In this document: positions 1 to 8,214 of the stretch, one piece after another
Position numbering within the stretch: the stretch's first letter is position 1
Layout: each line of letters begins with the position of its first letter
DNA from: an uncultured Prevotella sp.
GTDB lineage: Bacteria; Bacteroidota; Bacteroidia; Bacteroidales; Bacteroidaceae
Assembly (NCBI GenBank): GCA_905234265.1
Contig: CAJOHJ010000002.1
Location: 122,304-186,303, forward strand
Direction of reading: 5' to 3'
DNA: 64,000 bases
Made by a program: the position numbers and the translations under genes
The notes under the pieces: model-generated
What the model was told of the DNA's origin: nothing
Seen by the model: only the letters and a program-made list of their open reading frames with translations
Databases searched by the model: none

Positions 1-2
1 TC

Positions 3-842
3 AACGACGTAACCGAGTGGCAGAACTTCTTCTACGACGACATAGGCTCGTTCTCCTACGTGTCAATGACCGGTATCGAGAAAGAATACTACGGCGTGGA
101 ATGGGGCCTGAACTTCAAGATCAGCCCGGCCTTCAGCGTGAAGACGATAGGCACCGTCAGCGACGCCAAGTACACCAACAATGCCGACGTCGTCTACATG
201 AACTCCACCGAAGGCACCTACCACAGTGATATAGTATATAATAAGAACATGCGCGAGGGCGGCACGCCGCTGACAGCCCTGAACCTTACGCTGAGCTATC
301 ACGCAGGCGGCTGGTTCATCGACGTCATGGGCAACTGGTATGACAACATCTACCTCTACTACTCGCCAAGCTACCGCTACGAGACAACACTTAAGAACCG
401 CCAGCAGTCGTGGCTGAACACCTACGACTACAACCACAACCAGCCAAACCAAGGCTCCAATCCGGCACGCTACGTCGTGCAGGGCGAGCAGGTGATGTAC
501 ACCGCCGCACAGGCTGCCGCCGACCCCTCAGTGCAGGAAGGACAGCTGCTGCCAGGCGTCATCGACCAGTCGAAGGGCAAGGGCGGCTTCATGCTCGACC
601 TTTCCATCGGCCGCAGCATCTGGCTGAAGAAAGGCTCGCTGAGCATCAACCTCATGCTCACCAACGTTCTCAACAACACCAAGATTTGCACCGGCGGCTA
701 CGAGCAGAGCCGCAGCAACTACTCCGTGAACTCTGAAACCGGAGAGGTTGGCTCTGCACGTGTCTACAAGTTCGACCGCAATCCGAAGAAATACTATGCC
801 TATGGCATCAACGGAATGCTGAACGTCGCCTATAAATTCTGA
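3..842 (+). CDS. TonB-dependent outer-membrane receptor, C-terminal part (5' end outside window)
   Basis: The reading frame is already open at the left edge, so about 279 C-terminal residues of a longer protein are visible. They read as the last strands of an outer-membrane beta-barrel: alternating aromatic and polar residues, short Gly/Asn-rich turns, and a final strand ending in VAYKF with a terminal Phe, the usual signal for BAM-dependent insertion. The plug domain, TonB box and signal peptide lie outside the window. Such receptors import large ligands across the outer membrane using TonB energy. Two lipoprotein genes follow on the same strand within 61 and 52 bases, which suggests an operon in which they act as surface ligand-binding partners. 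The ligand cannot be told from this part. It is not clearly a SusC, because no SusD gene follows. Confidence 0.75.
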   Translation, partial: NDVTEWQNFFYDDIGSFSYVSMTGIEKEYYGVEWGLNFKISPAFSVKTIGTVSDAKYTNNADVVYMNSTEGTYHSDIVYNKNMREGGTPLTALNLTLSYHAGGWFIDVMGNWYDNIYLYYSPSYRYETTLKNRQQSWLNTYDYNHNQPNQGSNPARYVVQGEQVMYTAAQAAADPSVQEGQLLPGVIDQSKGKGGFMLDLSIGRSIWLKKGSLSINLMLTNVLNNTKICTGGYEQSRSNYSVNSETGEVGSARVYKFDRNPKKYYAYGINGMLNVAYKF

Positions 843-848
843 TTGGAA

Positions 849-890
849 AATAATCGTGAATTGAGAATTGAAGATTGAAAATTGAGAATT
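849..890. repeat. AATTGAGAATTG-type simple repeat in an intergenic spacer
   Basis: Degenerate copies of AATTGAGAATTG / AGATTGAAAATTG fill the gap between the receptor and the next gene. A related string lies at 1783-1810 and the opposite strand appears inside mnmE at 62806-62832. It may be spacer or leader sequence; no function is visible. Confidence 0.6.
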
Positions 891-902
891 ATGATTACCG
901 AT

Positions 903-1781
903 ATGAAACATAACATAATTAGGAAGTGTGGAGTCCTTGCGAGCGCAGCACTCCTCACACTCGGCTGCACACTCGTCAGCGCCTGCCAGGACGACGGCGA
1001 CTGGAACGGTCCGGGACGCGCCGACGGACTTGCAGCCTACGGCAACACCAACATCAAGGGTACTAACCTGAAAACCATTGCCGACGTGAAGGCACTCTAC
1101 AGCAACGCCATCAGCAGCAGCTCGCTGGAGCAGATCAAGAAGCCCATGCAGATACAGGGCATCGTAGTCGGCAACGACGAGGGCGGCAACATCTACCAGC
1201 AGCTATACATCCAGGACGCCACGGGAGCCATCTGCATATCCATCTCGCAGGCAGGACTCTACGAGGCTTTCGCCATCGGCCAGCCGGTAATGATCGAGCT
1301 TAACGGTCTCTACATCGGCGGCTACGGACAGCAGCCGCAGATAGGCACGACATACACCAACTACAAGAACGGCAACATTCAGGTGGGCCGCATGAGCCGC
1401 TACGAGTGGCAGAAGCACTACAAGCTGCTCGACCGCCTGTACCAGCTTTCCGCTGAGCCTCTCGAGCTGACCAGCATGAGCGGGCTGACCGCCATCGACG
1501 ACTGCTGCAAGCTGATAACGCTGAAAGGCGTCACGCTCTCCGAGGCCAACGGCACCAAGACATGGGGAGCCGCTGCCGACGCTGCCGCCAATCAGACGGC
1601 CGTCAACCGTGCCATCAGCGGAATGTCGAACGTCGTAGTCCGCACCAGCACATACGCCAAGTTTGCCAATGCCGTAATGCCTCAGGGCAAGGTAGACATC
1701 ACCGGCATTGCCTCCTACTACAACGGCACGTGGCAGATTCTGCTGCGCACCGATGCCGACGTGAAGGCAAGCGAGGAATGA
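903..1781 (+). CDS. DUF5689-type lipoprotein
   Basis: This encodes a protein of 292 residues with a lipoprotein signal: basic N-terminus, hydrophobic run and lipobox LVSAC with Cys at about residue 28, so export and lipid anchoring are expected. The body contains a segment around residues 70-130 (QGIVVGNDEGGN, LYIQDATGAICIS) typical of the OB-fold-like DUF5689 domain found in Bacteroidetes surface lipoproteins. I chose ATG 903 because it gives a compact signal peptide; ATG 891 and TTG 882 are in frame upstream. It follows a TonB-dependent receptor and precedes another OB-like lipoprotein, so a role in binding the receptor's ligand is inferred. OB folds often bind nucleic acid or sugars, but the sequence does not settle which. 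Confidence 0.7.
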   Translation: MKHNIIRKCGVLASAALLTLGCTLVSACQDDGDWNGPGRADGLAAYGNTNIKGTNLKTIADVKALYSNAISSSSLEQIKKPMQIQGIVVGNDEGGNIYQQLYIQDATGAICISISQAGLYEAFAIGQPVMIELNGLYIGGYGQQPQIGTTYTNYKNGNIQVGRMSRYEWQKHYKLLDRLYQLSAEPLELTSMSGLTAIDDCCKLITLKGVTLSEANGTKTWGAAADAAANQTAVNRAISGMSNVVVRTSTYAKFANAVMPQGKVDITGIASYYNGTWQILLRTDADVKASEE

Positions 1782-1833
1782 GAAAATGAGAGATTGAGAA
1801 ATTGAACATTAAGAACTAAATAAAAAAATATAT

Positions 1834-3204
1834 ATGAATAAGATTTCTAAACTTTTGACTGTGCTGGCCACCGTTGCCTTCACACTCACCAGCTGCGAGG
1901 ACGTTCCCTCACCATTCGGTTTCGTCACGCCCCCGGGCAAGACAGTCGTCAACACCGTGACCATCACCCCGACAGGCACAGGCGCGGCTAACGACCCGTT
2001 CAACGTGCAGGCCGCCATCGACTACGTTACATCGCTGGGAGCAGACGTAGAGTCCGCTGAAAATGTCTACGTAAAGGGCATCGTAATCTCCATCAGCGAG
2101 ATTTCCACACAGTATGGCAATGCATCGTTCGTCATTGCCGACGACGCTGACGGCAGCAACAAGTTCACGGCCTATCGCGTGAAGGGCTTCAACAACCAGA
2201 AGGTCGACGACGCTCAGATTGTCAAGGTTGGCGACGAAGTGGTAGTCTGCGGCAAGATTGTCAACTACCGCGGCAACACGCCCGAGACCGTCCAGAACAG
2301 CTCATACATCTATTCCGTCAACGGCAACACTGGCGGCGGCACCACTCCGACGCCCGTCAGCGGCGAAGCCAAGGGCAGCGGCACGCAGGCCGACCCATAC
2401 AACGTGCAGGCCATCGTCAACTTCGTCAGCTCGCTGAATGCCGACGTGGACACACAGGCCGACTACTACGTGAAGGGCATCGTGAAGAGCATTCCCAACA
2501 ACGGCATCTCCACACAGTATAACAATGTGTCGTTCTACATTTCCGACGACAAGGATGGCAGCAACGAGTTCTACGTCTACCGCGCCAAGGGCCTGAACGG
2601 CGGCGACGTCACGGAGAACATGATTAAGGTGGGCGACGAAGTGGTTGTCTTCGGCAGCACATGGGTAAACTACCGCGGCAACACGCCCGAGACCAAGCAG
2701 GGTGAGGCCTACATCGTAAGCATTACGCCCGGCAGCGACGACACCCCAGGCACCACTCCTGGCGGCGAGGTGAGCGGCAACAGCATCACTGCCACCATGG
2801 CCAACTTCGGACTGGCCAACGCTGCCGACCTGACAACACTGACGCTGAGCGACGGCACCACGCTGACCTTCGCCCAGAACGACGGCAGCAACGGCCCCAA
2901 ATACTACAACAGCGGCTCGGCAGCACGCATGTACGTCAGCAACTCGCTGACCATCAACGCCGGCAGCAAGACCATTACCAAAGTCGTGCTGAACGCCTAT
3001 GCTGACAACAATGCCAGCTATACCGCCGAGGGCAACGTCTCCGGCAAGGCCGGCAGCCAGACGGTGACGCCCTCGCTGAGCGGCACCACCTTTACGTTCA
3101 GTGGGTTCAGCAGCCCGTCGCTGGTCATCAGCAACGCTGCTACAGGCACAGGTTCCACCAAGCAGCTGCGCATTGTAAGCCTGGTCATCACCTACGCAGA
3201 ATAA
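1834..3204 (+). CDS. Lipoprotein with two tandem DUF6359-like OB domains and a C-terminal beta domain
   Basis: The protein has 456 residues and a lipobox (LTSC, Cys about 21). Two near-duplicate domains follow. Each begins NDPFNVQAAIDYV or ADPYNVQAIVNFV and carries VYVKGIV/YYVKGIV, STQY, a D-DGSN stretch, KVGDEVVV and NYRGNTPET, at about residues 48-155 and 175-300. A Thr/Gly/Pro-rich linker separates them from a C-terminal beta-rich domain (about 315-456). This repeated YVKGIV...GDEVVV pattern is that of DUF6359, an OB-like module seen in Bacteroidetes secreted proteins, some of them nucleases; no nuclease domain is present here. It is the third gene of the apparent receptor operon. The two copies are similar enough at DNA level that an internal duplication is likely. 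Confidence 0.7.
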   Translation: MNKISKLLTVLATVAFTLTSCEDVPSPFGFVTPPGKTVVNTVTITPTGTGAANDPFNVQAAIDYVTSLGADVESAENVYVKGIVISISEISTQYGNASFVIADDADGSNKFTAYRVKGFNNQKVDDAQIVKVGDEVVVCGKIVNYRGNTPETVQNSSYIYSVNGNTGGGTTPTPVSGEAKGSGTQADPYNVQAIVNFVSSLNADVDTQADYYVKGIVKSIPNNGISTQYNNVSFYISDDKDGSNEFYVYRAKGLNGGDVTENMIKVGDEVVVFGSTWVNYRGNTPETKQGEAYIVSITPGSDDTPGTTPGGEVSGNSITATMANFGLANAADLTTLTLSDGTTLTFAQNDGSNGPKYYNSGSAARMYVSNSLTINAGSKTITKVVLNAYADNNASYTAEGNVSGKAGSQTVTPSLSGTTFTFSGFSSPSLVISNAATGTGSTKQLRIVSLVITYAE

Positions 3205-3220
3205 CACACGGCCAAAATAA

Positions 3221-3316
3221 CTCTGCGAGATAAAAAATTATCTCTGTGAGTTACAAAATTATCTTCGTAAGATAAAAAATTATCTTGCGAAGATAATTTT
3301 TTATCTCTGCATAACA
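3221..3316. repeat. 21-base-period tandem repeat array with inverted copies
   Basis: Copies of AAATTATCT spaced about 21 bases apart occur in both orientations. The segment AAAAAATTATCTT / AAGATAATTTTTT (3275-3300) forms a hairpin with a stem of about 13 base pairs and a three-base loop, followed by T-rich DNA, so it could terminate transcription in either direction. It belongs to a repeat family also found at 12573, 23391, 35376, 45629 and 52416. Confidence 0.8.
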
Positions 3317-3322
3317 GGAAAA

Positions 3323-3410
3323 CTACCCTCACCCGACGCACCCAAAGCCTAAGCAGCTGGGTGCGACCAAATGGCGAGTGCGTCGGGTGAGGGTAGATTT
3401 CATTTTTTAA
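3323..3410. terminator. Perfect 19-base inverted repeat with nested alternative stem
   Basis: The left arm 3323-3341 (CTACCCTCACCCGACGCAC) is exactly complementary to 3378-3396, with a 36-base loop and a T-rich tail (ATTTCATTTTTT). Inside, CGCACCCA at 3337-3344 can instead pair with TGGGTGCG at 3358-3365, so two exclusive folds exist. Its place just after the lipoprotein operon and its tail suggest a terminator; it could equally be a REP-like dispersed element. Confidence 0.65.
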
Positions 3411-3482
3411 TTCCTTAACTCCTTTAAATTCCGGAAGTTGAATACTCTTATGATGACAACTCGTAAAAAAACATGCTAAACG

Positions 3483-3513
3483 TTGGAAAAACAAAAAACA
3501 ATTACTAACTTTG
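3483..3513 (+). promoter_or_regulatory. Bacteroidetes promoter, -33 TTGG and -7 TAACTTTG
   Basis: TTGG at 3483-3486 is followed after 19 bases by TAACTTTG at 3506-3513. Transcription would start about 3518-3520, leaving a leader of roughly ten bases before ATG 3528. Confidence 0.75.
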
Positions 3514-3527
3514 CCGCAATACCATCC

Positions 3528-5093
3528 ATGCAGCGACAGATGACAAAATATCCCATAGGCATACAGAACTTCGAAAGCCTGCGCATCGACGACTATAAAT
3601 ACGTAGACAAGACCGCCTACGTATACGAAATGGCTTCGACGGGCCGCTACTACTTCCTCAGCAGGCCACGGCGATTCGGGAAGTCACTGCTGCTTTCAAC
3701 CATCGAGGCATACTTCGAGGGGAAACGCGAACTCTTCAAAGGACTTGCCATTGAGAAACTCGAAAACGAGTGGAAGCAATATCCCATTCTGCACATCGAC
3801 CTCAACGCCGAGCGATATACCGACGAACAGGCACTGACGTCAATGCTGCACAGGCACCTGACAGATTGGGAACACACCTACGGACACGACAACAGCGAAG
3901 GCAGCGTAAGCCAACGCTTTGCTGGCGTCATCCGACGCGCTTACGAGAAGACAGGGCTGCGCGTGGTAATACTCGTCGATGAATACGACAAGCCAATGGT
4001 GACAAGCTTAGGCAATGAGCAACTCCAAGAAAACCTCCGCGACATCCTGAAAGCCTTCTACGGAGTACTGAAAAGCTGCGACCGCTACATACGCTTCGCC
4101 ATGCTCACCGGAGTCACCAAGTTCTCGAAAGTCAGCGTGTTCAGCGACCTCAACAACCTGCGCGACATCAGCATGACCGAAAGCTACACAGCTGTCTGCG
4201 GACTCACAGAACAGGAAATACGCGACAACATGGATGGCGGCGTGGCACTACTGGCCCAAAAGTGCGGAATATCCAAGGAAGAATGCTACGCCAAGCTGCG
4301 CACCAACTACGACGGCTACCACTTCCGGCAGAACACAACAGGCGTTTACAATCCGTTCAGCGTCATCAACACAATGGCCAGCCAGGCCTTCGGCGACTAC
4401 TGGTTTGAGACCGGCACCCCCACCCTGCTTGTAACAATGCTGCAGACTGGCGGCTTCAGCCTCGACAACATGCTTGCCGGTGAAGTCAGCACACAAATGC
4501 TCGGCAGCATAGAGACAATGAGAGACAATCCGCTCCCGCTGCTATTCCAGAGCGGATACCTGACAATAAAAGACTACAACGAGGAATTCGACTCCTACAC
4601 ATTAGGGTTCCCAAACAAAGAGGTTGAGAACGGCTTCATAAAATTCCTCCTACCACTTTACTCCAATGCAGAAACCACAGACAGCAGATTTGCCATACAG
4701 ACATTCATAAGGGAAATACGCGACGGACAGCCAGAGGCTTTCATGAAACGCCTGTCGGCAATGATGGCAGACACAGACTACAGAATTGTTGGCAACTCCG
4801 AACTATACTTCCAGAACTTCTGCTTCCTCTTCTTCCGCCTACTTGGTCTCTACGTCGAGGTGGAACGCGCAACAAGCGACGGGCGCGCAGACATAACAAT
4901 CACCACCAGACAATACATCTACATCATTGAAATGAAGCTTGACGGCAGTGCCGGCGAGGCTCTGTCACAGATAGAACGCAAGCGATATGCCGCTCCTTTC
5001 GCCGCCAACACGCAGACGACATACAACATCGGTGTAAATTTCTCTACGAAATCTCGCACCATAACAGAATGGAAAATAAGCCAAGGAAACTGA
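3528..5093 (+). CDS. AAA-ATPase-like / PD-(D/E)XK nuclease family protein (DUF1703 type)
   Basis: The protein has 521 residues. Residues 10-60 hold the family start (YPIGIQNF, YVDKT) and the Walker A-like SRPRRFGKS at 45-53; the Walker B-like VVILVDEYDKPM is near 148-158. The C-terminal part (about 430-521) has RADITI and IIEMK, the Asp and ExK of a PD-(D/E)XK nuclease fold. This two-domain family (AAA_9 plus PDDEXK_9) is greatly expanded in Bacteroidales, and its physiological role is not established; a mobile-DNA or defence role is often suspected. A TTG at 3483 is in frame, but it overlaps the -33 box of the promoter, so ATG 3528 is preferred (ATG 3540 is also possible). It stands alone, with its own promoter. 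Confidence 0.85.
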   Translation: MQRQMTKYPIGIQNFESLRIDDYKYVDKTAYVYEMASTGRYYFLSRPRRFGKSLLLSTIEAYFEGKRELFKGLAIEKLENEWKQYPILHIDLNAERYTDEQALTSMLHRHLTDWEHTYGHDNSEGSVSQRFAGVIRRAYEKTGLRVVILVDEYDKPMVTSLGNEQLQENLRDILKAFYGVLKSCDRYIRFAMLTGVTKFSKVSVFSDLNNLRDISMTESYTAVCGLTEQEIRDNMDGGVALLAQKCGISKEECYAKLRTNYDGYHFRQNTTGVYNPFSVINTMASQAFGDYWFETGTPTLLVTMLQTGGFSLDNMLAGEVSTQMLGSIETMRDNPLPLLFQSGYLTIKDYNEEFDSYTLGFPNKEVENGFIKFLLPLYSNAETTDSRFAIQTFIREIRDGQPEAFMKRLSAMMADTDYRIVGNSELYFQNFCFLFFRLLGLYVEVERATSDGRADITITTRQYIYIIEMKLDGSAGEALSQIERKRYAAPFAANTQTTYNIGVNFSTKSRTITEWKISQGN

Positions 5094-5163
5094 CGGCTGA
5101 CGTTCCCGAATTCACGCTGACAACATTCTACTAATAATAACTAACTTAAAAACCTAAACAATT

Positions 5164-8160
5164 ATGAGAAAAAGATTCTACTTCAAGTCCCTCCTCGTGG
5201 CCATAGGCCTGTTACTGGGGGGGGTAAATTCGATGTTGGCACAGAATGTGCTTTTTGAACGTGCCATTGACGACTGGGAAAGCACCGATGCTGATGTTTG
5301 GAGTATTACATCTGGCAACACAAACAGCCGTGCTTCAATCAGTGCAACATCAGGCACTGGTCTCGTCTTTACAAGTGTAGGCGAAAATATAAGTAATGGA
5401 TATACTCCTGATACATACACTGCACAGCGTGCATTACATCCAACTGCAAGCAACTCTGTTTTGGAATTGACAGCAACTTGGAAGGTTGGTTCGCCAAATG
5501 GCAAAAATGACGATACTAACCACTTTCTTACTTTCGGCGACATAGAGGTGCGTTATTATGGTCAAAACCAGGTATGGAAAATAAAAGTAGGCAGTGCTGA
5601 TCAAACAGCAGGAGTGAGTCTCAGTAGAAACAGCGATTTGTCTGTCAAGATAACTGTCAACCAAACAACTAAAATTGTAAAATACACTATTGGCAGCACA
5701 ACAGGAACTGGCACAACAAACGGAGACTATGATGGAGATGCTGTTCTTAAGATGGGACTTGCGGGAAAACAGTCGTCATGGACGTGTACTTCAACTCTTA
5801 AAGCTCTGAAAGTAACCGAAGCCATTCCCGCAGCAAACGAACACTATTACACTATCAAGCCGAAAGTCGGCAACAGCGTTTTTGACATAGTATTAGGGAG
5901 CGGAACAGGGACAGAAGATGAACAGTATACAATAAATAGTTTGCCTATTGTTGTCAAGAACGGCAGCAACTTCTATACACTCAATGATGCCGAAGCAACA
6001 AACTATAGCAAGACCTTTACAATGGGAACTTCGGACGAAGAAGTGTATGTGACATACGTATTAGACGAAACCATTGTGGGTTTCTCAGAAGTCGGCACAG
6101 GTGAGAATCCCTCATATTCAGGCGGTGGTTATACATCCACCGATGCAAAGCTGGCAAATGCCACTGTCAATGCAGGAGTATACAAAGCTGAAATTAAAAT
6201 CATACAGTTGCAAGGTGGCAACAGTGGAAGACAGGCAGGTGTTTGGGTCGGCGATACCCAAGTTGCAACGTCAAGTGGTTCTGCTGGATTAAAAGAGTTA
6301 TTTTTCACAGTGTCAAATAATAGCACGGCAGTATATGTCAGAGGTACAGGCACAGGGAACTATTCAGACAATCTTGACTATGTGATAATCCGCAAACTCT
6401 ACGATGTTACCGATGCCAGCAAAATTGTTGGTGCTGTAGACTATACAACTGCTCAAGATGCAGCGATGTCGGCTGACTACACGCTTTCGCAAGGCAAGGT
6501 TAAAGTATTTACATTTAAAAATCATGGCCACAGCGACGGATTCGGGAAAAACTGGCGAATACTCGTAAAGGAAGGGGAAACATATAAGGCCAAACTGCGT
6601 GCAGACAGTTACGATGACGTTAGCACTGCTGCATCTAACGTAACTTCATACAAAGTAGACAAAGGCTCCGGACTTGAAAACCTAAACTGGGACGAGTATG
6701 CAACAGACATGATGGATGCTACCGTTGTTGCTACACTGACATACGACACCGACGGCACTCTGAAGATTAGGACAACTTCGACAAGCGCAACAACTGGCTA
6801 CATCTACTATGTAGACCATGATGTCACTGGCTTGACCAGCGACCTTACCATTAACTTCTCTGTAGAAAACTCGTGGATAGAGGAACTGAGCAATGCTGAA
6901 TACAACTCCATTGGAAGCATTGATGACATTGCTGCTGTCACTTACAATGGTACAGAGCAAACGGCAGTAGTCAGCTACAGCGGCACTGAGCTGACAAAGG
7001 GTACTAACTATACCGTAACTGGCACCGATGCCTTGACAAATGCTGGAAGCACAACATTTACCATCACAGGCATCGAAGCTGGCGGCTACTCTGGCTCTAT
7101 TACCAAGGACTTCGTCATCAACAAGGCTACGGCCGTGCTGACGGCACCGACGGCAGAAACGCTAACGTACAACGGCGCTGCACAGGCTCTGGTGGCCGCA
7201 GGCAGCACGACGTTCGGCGAAGTGAAGTACTGCCTGACAAGCGACGGAGAATTCTCCACAACAATTCCTACTGGCACGAATGCTGACACATATAATATAT
7301 ATTATAAGGTGGACGGAACGGACAACTACAATGGCGTAGCCGTCTGCGAAACTCCCGTCAGCGTTACAATAGCACAGAAGGAAGTCGGTCTGTCATGGAG
7401 CAACCTTGAGTTCGATGCCGACGGCACCGACAAGGCTCCCGTGGCAACGGCCACCGGCCTCATCGGCGAAGACGCATGCGCTGTGACCGTCAGCGGTGCA
7501 ACAGCGGCTGTAGGCACACACACCGCCACGGCTACTGCACTGAGCAACGCAAACTACAAGCTGCCGACGACAGGACTGACGCAGGACTTCGAGATAGTAC
7601 GCGTGCTGACAGGCATACTCTTCAATGGCGACAGCCGCAAGTGGGCAACCTACTGCGCCGCCGAGAACCTGGCAAAGCCCGCAGACGTTGAAGCCTACAC
7701 CATAGCAAGCGTCAGCGGCTCAACAGTGACGGCATCCGACGCACTGGCATACATTCCAGAGAATGTGCCTGTACTGCTGTACTCCACAGAGACGCTGAGC
7801 AACATCAAGGCCAGCGCATACACAGGCGCAACGTCGACGTTTGAACCTGCCAGCGAGTTCAAGGGCGTCACCACTGCAGGCACCATGACCAGCGGCACTA
7901 ACTACATCCTCTACAACGGACAGTTCGTACAGGCTGAAGGCACGTCGATTGCCGCCAACCGCTGCTATCTGCACTTTGAGGCTGCCACTCCGGCACCTGT
8001 GCTTAGCATCGTCTTCGCAGACGGCACAACAGGCATCAGCGTGGCCAAGAAGGCTGGCGAAAGCGACAACTGGTACACACTCGACGGCCGCAAGCTCGAC
8101 GACACGCCTGCCAAGAAGGGCTTGTACATCAGAAACGGCAGAAAGGTCGTGATAAAATAA
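5164..8160 (+). CDS. Large secreted multi-domain surface protein with MBG-like repeats
   Basis: The protein has 998 residues. An N-terminal signal peptide ends near LAQ (residue 27). Residues 28-450 are beta-rich and unlike the rest; they include ligand-binding-like modules (for example around VYKAEIKIIQLQGG) but I recognise no catalytic site. From about 590 on there are Ig-like repeats of the MBG type (TYNGTEQTAVVSYSG, TLTYNGAAQALVAAG, TYNIYYKVDGTDNYNGV). The last 35 residues carry YTLDGRKL ... KKGLYIRNGRKVVIK, a C-terminal module shared with the genes at 8215 and 20405 and resembling Bacteroidetes type 9 sorting domains. The DNA for the N-terminal 640 residues is visibly more AT-rich than the rest. 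The gene lies 55 bases before the next surface-protein gene. A role in adhesion or glycan binding is inferred only from architecture. Confidence 0.75.
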   Translation: MRKRFYFKSLLVAIGLLLGGVNSMLAQNVLFERAIDDWESTDADVWSITSGNTNSRASISATSGTGLVFTSVGENISNGYTPDTYTAQRALHPTASNSVLELTATWKVGSPNGKNDDTNHFLTFGDIEVRYYGQNQVWKIKVGSADQTAGVSLSRNSDLSVKITVNQTTKIVKYTIGSTTGTGTTNGDYDGDAVLKMGLAGKQSSWTCTSTLKALKVTEAIPAANEHYYTIKPKVGNSVFDIVLGSGTGTEDEQYTINSLPIVVKNGSNFYTLNDAEATNYSKTFTMGTSDEEVYVTYVLDETIVGFSEVGTGENPSYSGGGYTSTDAKLANATVNAGVYKAEIKIIQLQGGNSGRQAGVWVGDTQVATSSGSAGLKELFFTVSNNSTAVYVRGTGTGNYSDNLDYVIIRKLYDVTDASKIVGAVDYTTAQDAAMSADYTLSQGKVKVFTFKNHGHSDGFGKNWRILVKEGETYKAKLRADSYDDVSTAASNVTSYKVDKGSGLENLNWDEYATDMMDATVVATLTYDTDGTLKIRTTSTSATTGYIYYVDHDVTGLTSDLTINFSVENSWIEELSNAEYNSIGSIDDIAAVTYNGTEQTAVVSYSGTELTKGTNYTVTGTDALTNAGSTTFTITGIEAGGYSGSITKDFVINKATAVLTAPTAETLTYNGAAQALVAAGSTTFGEVKYCLTSDGEFSTTIPTGTNADTYNIYYKVDGTDNYNGVAVCETPVSVTIAQKEVGLSWSNLEFDADGTDKAPVATATGLIGEDACAVTVSGATAAVGTHTATATALSNANYKLPTTGLTQDFEIVRVLTGILFNGDSRKWATYCAAENLAKPADVEAYTIASVSGSTVTASDALAYIPENVPVLLYSTETLSNIKASAYTGATSTFEPASEFKGVTTAGTMTSGTNYILYNGQFVQAEGTSIAANRCYLHFEAATPAPVLSIVFADGTTGISVAKKAGESDNWYTLDGRKLDDTPAKKGLYIRNGRKVVIK

Positions 8161-8214
8161 GAAATAAAAGATAAAAAATAAGAAGTAAGAAATAAAAATT
8201 CAGGCATAAAGACT

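Noticed and set aside
2302..3207. A 301-codon minus-strand frame over the DUF6359 lipoprotein
   Set aside because: The plus strand has a lipobox and repeated domains; the minus frame is a compositional shadow.
3323..5093. An insertion sequence bounded by the 19-base inverted repeat
   Set aside because: Both arms lie within 74 bases of each other on one side of the gene, there is no second copy on the right and the gene product is not a transposase.
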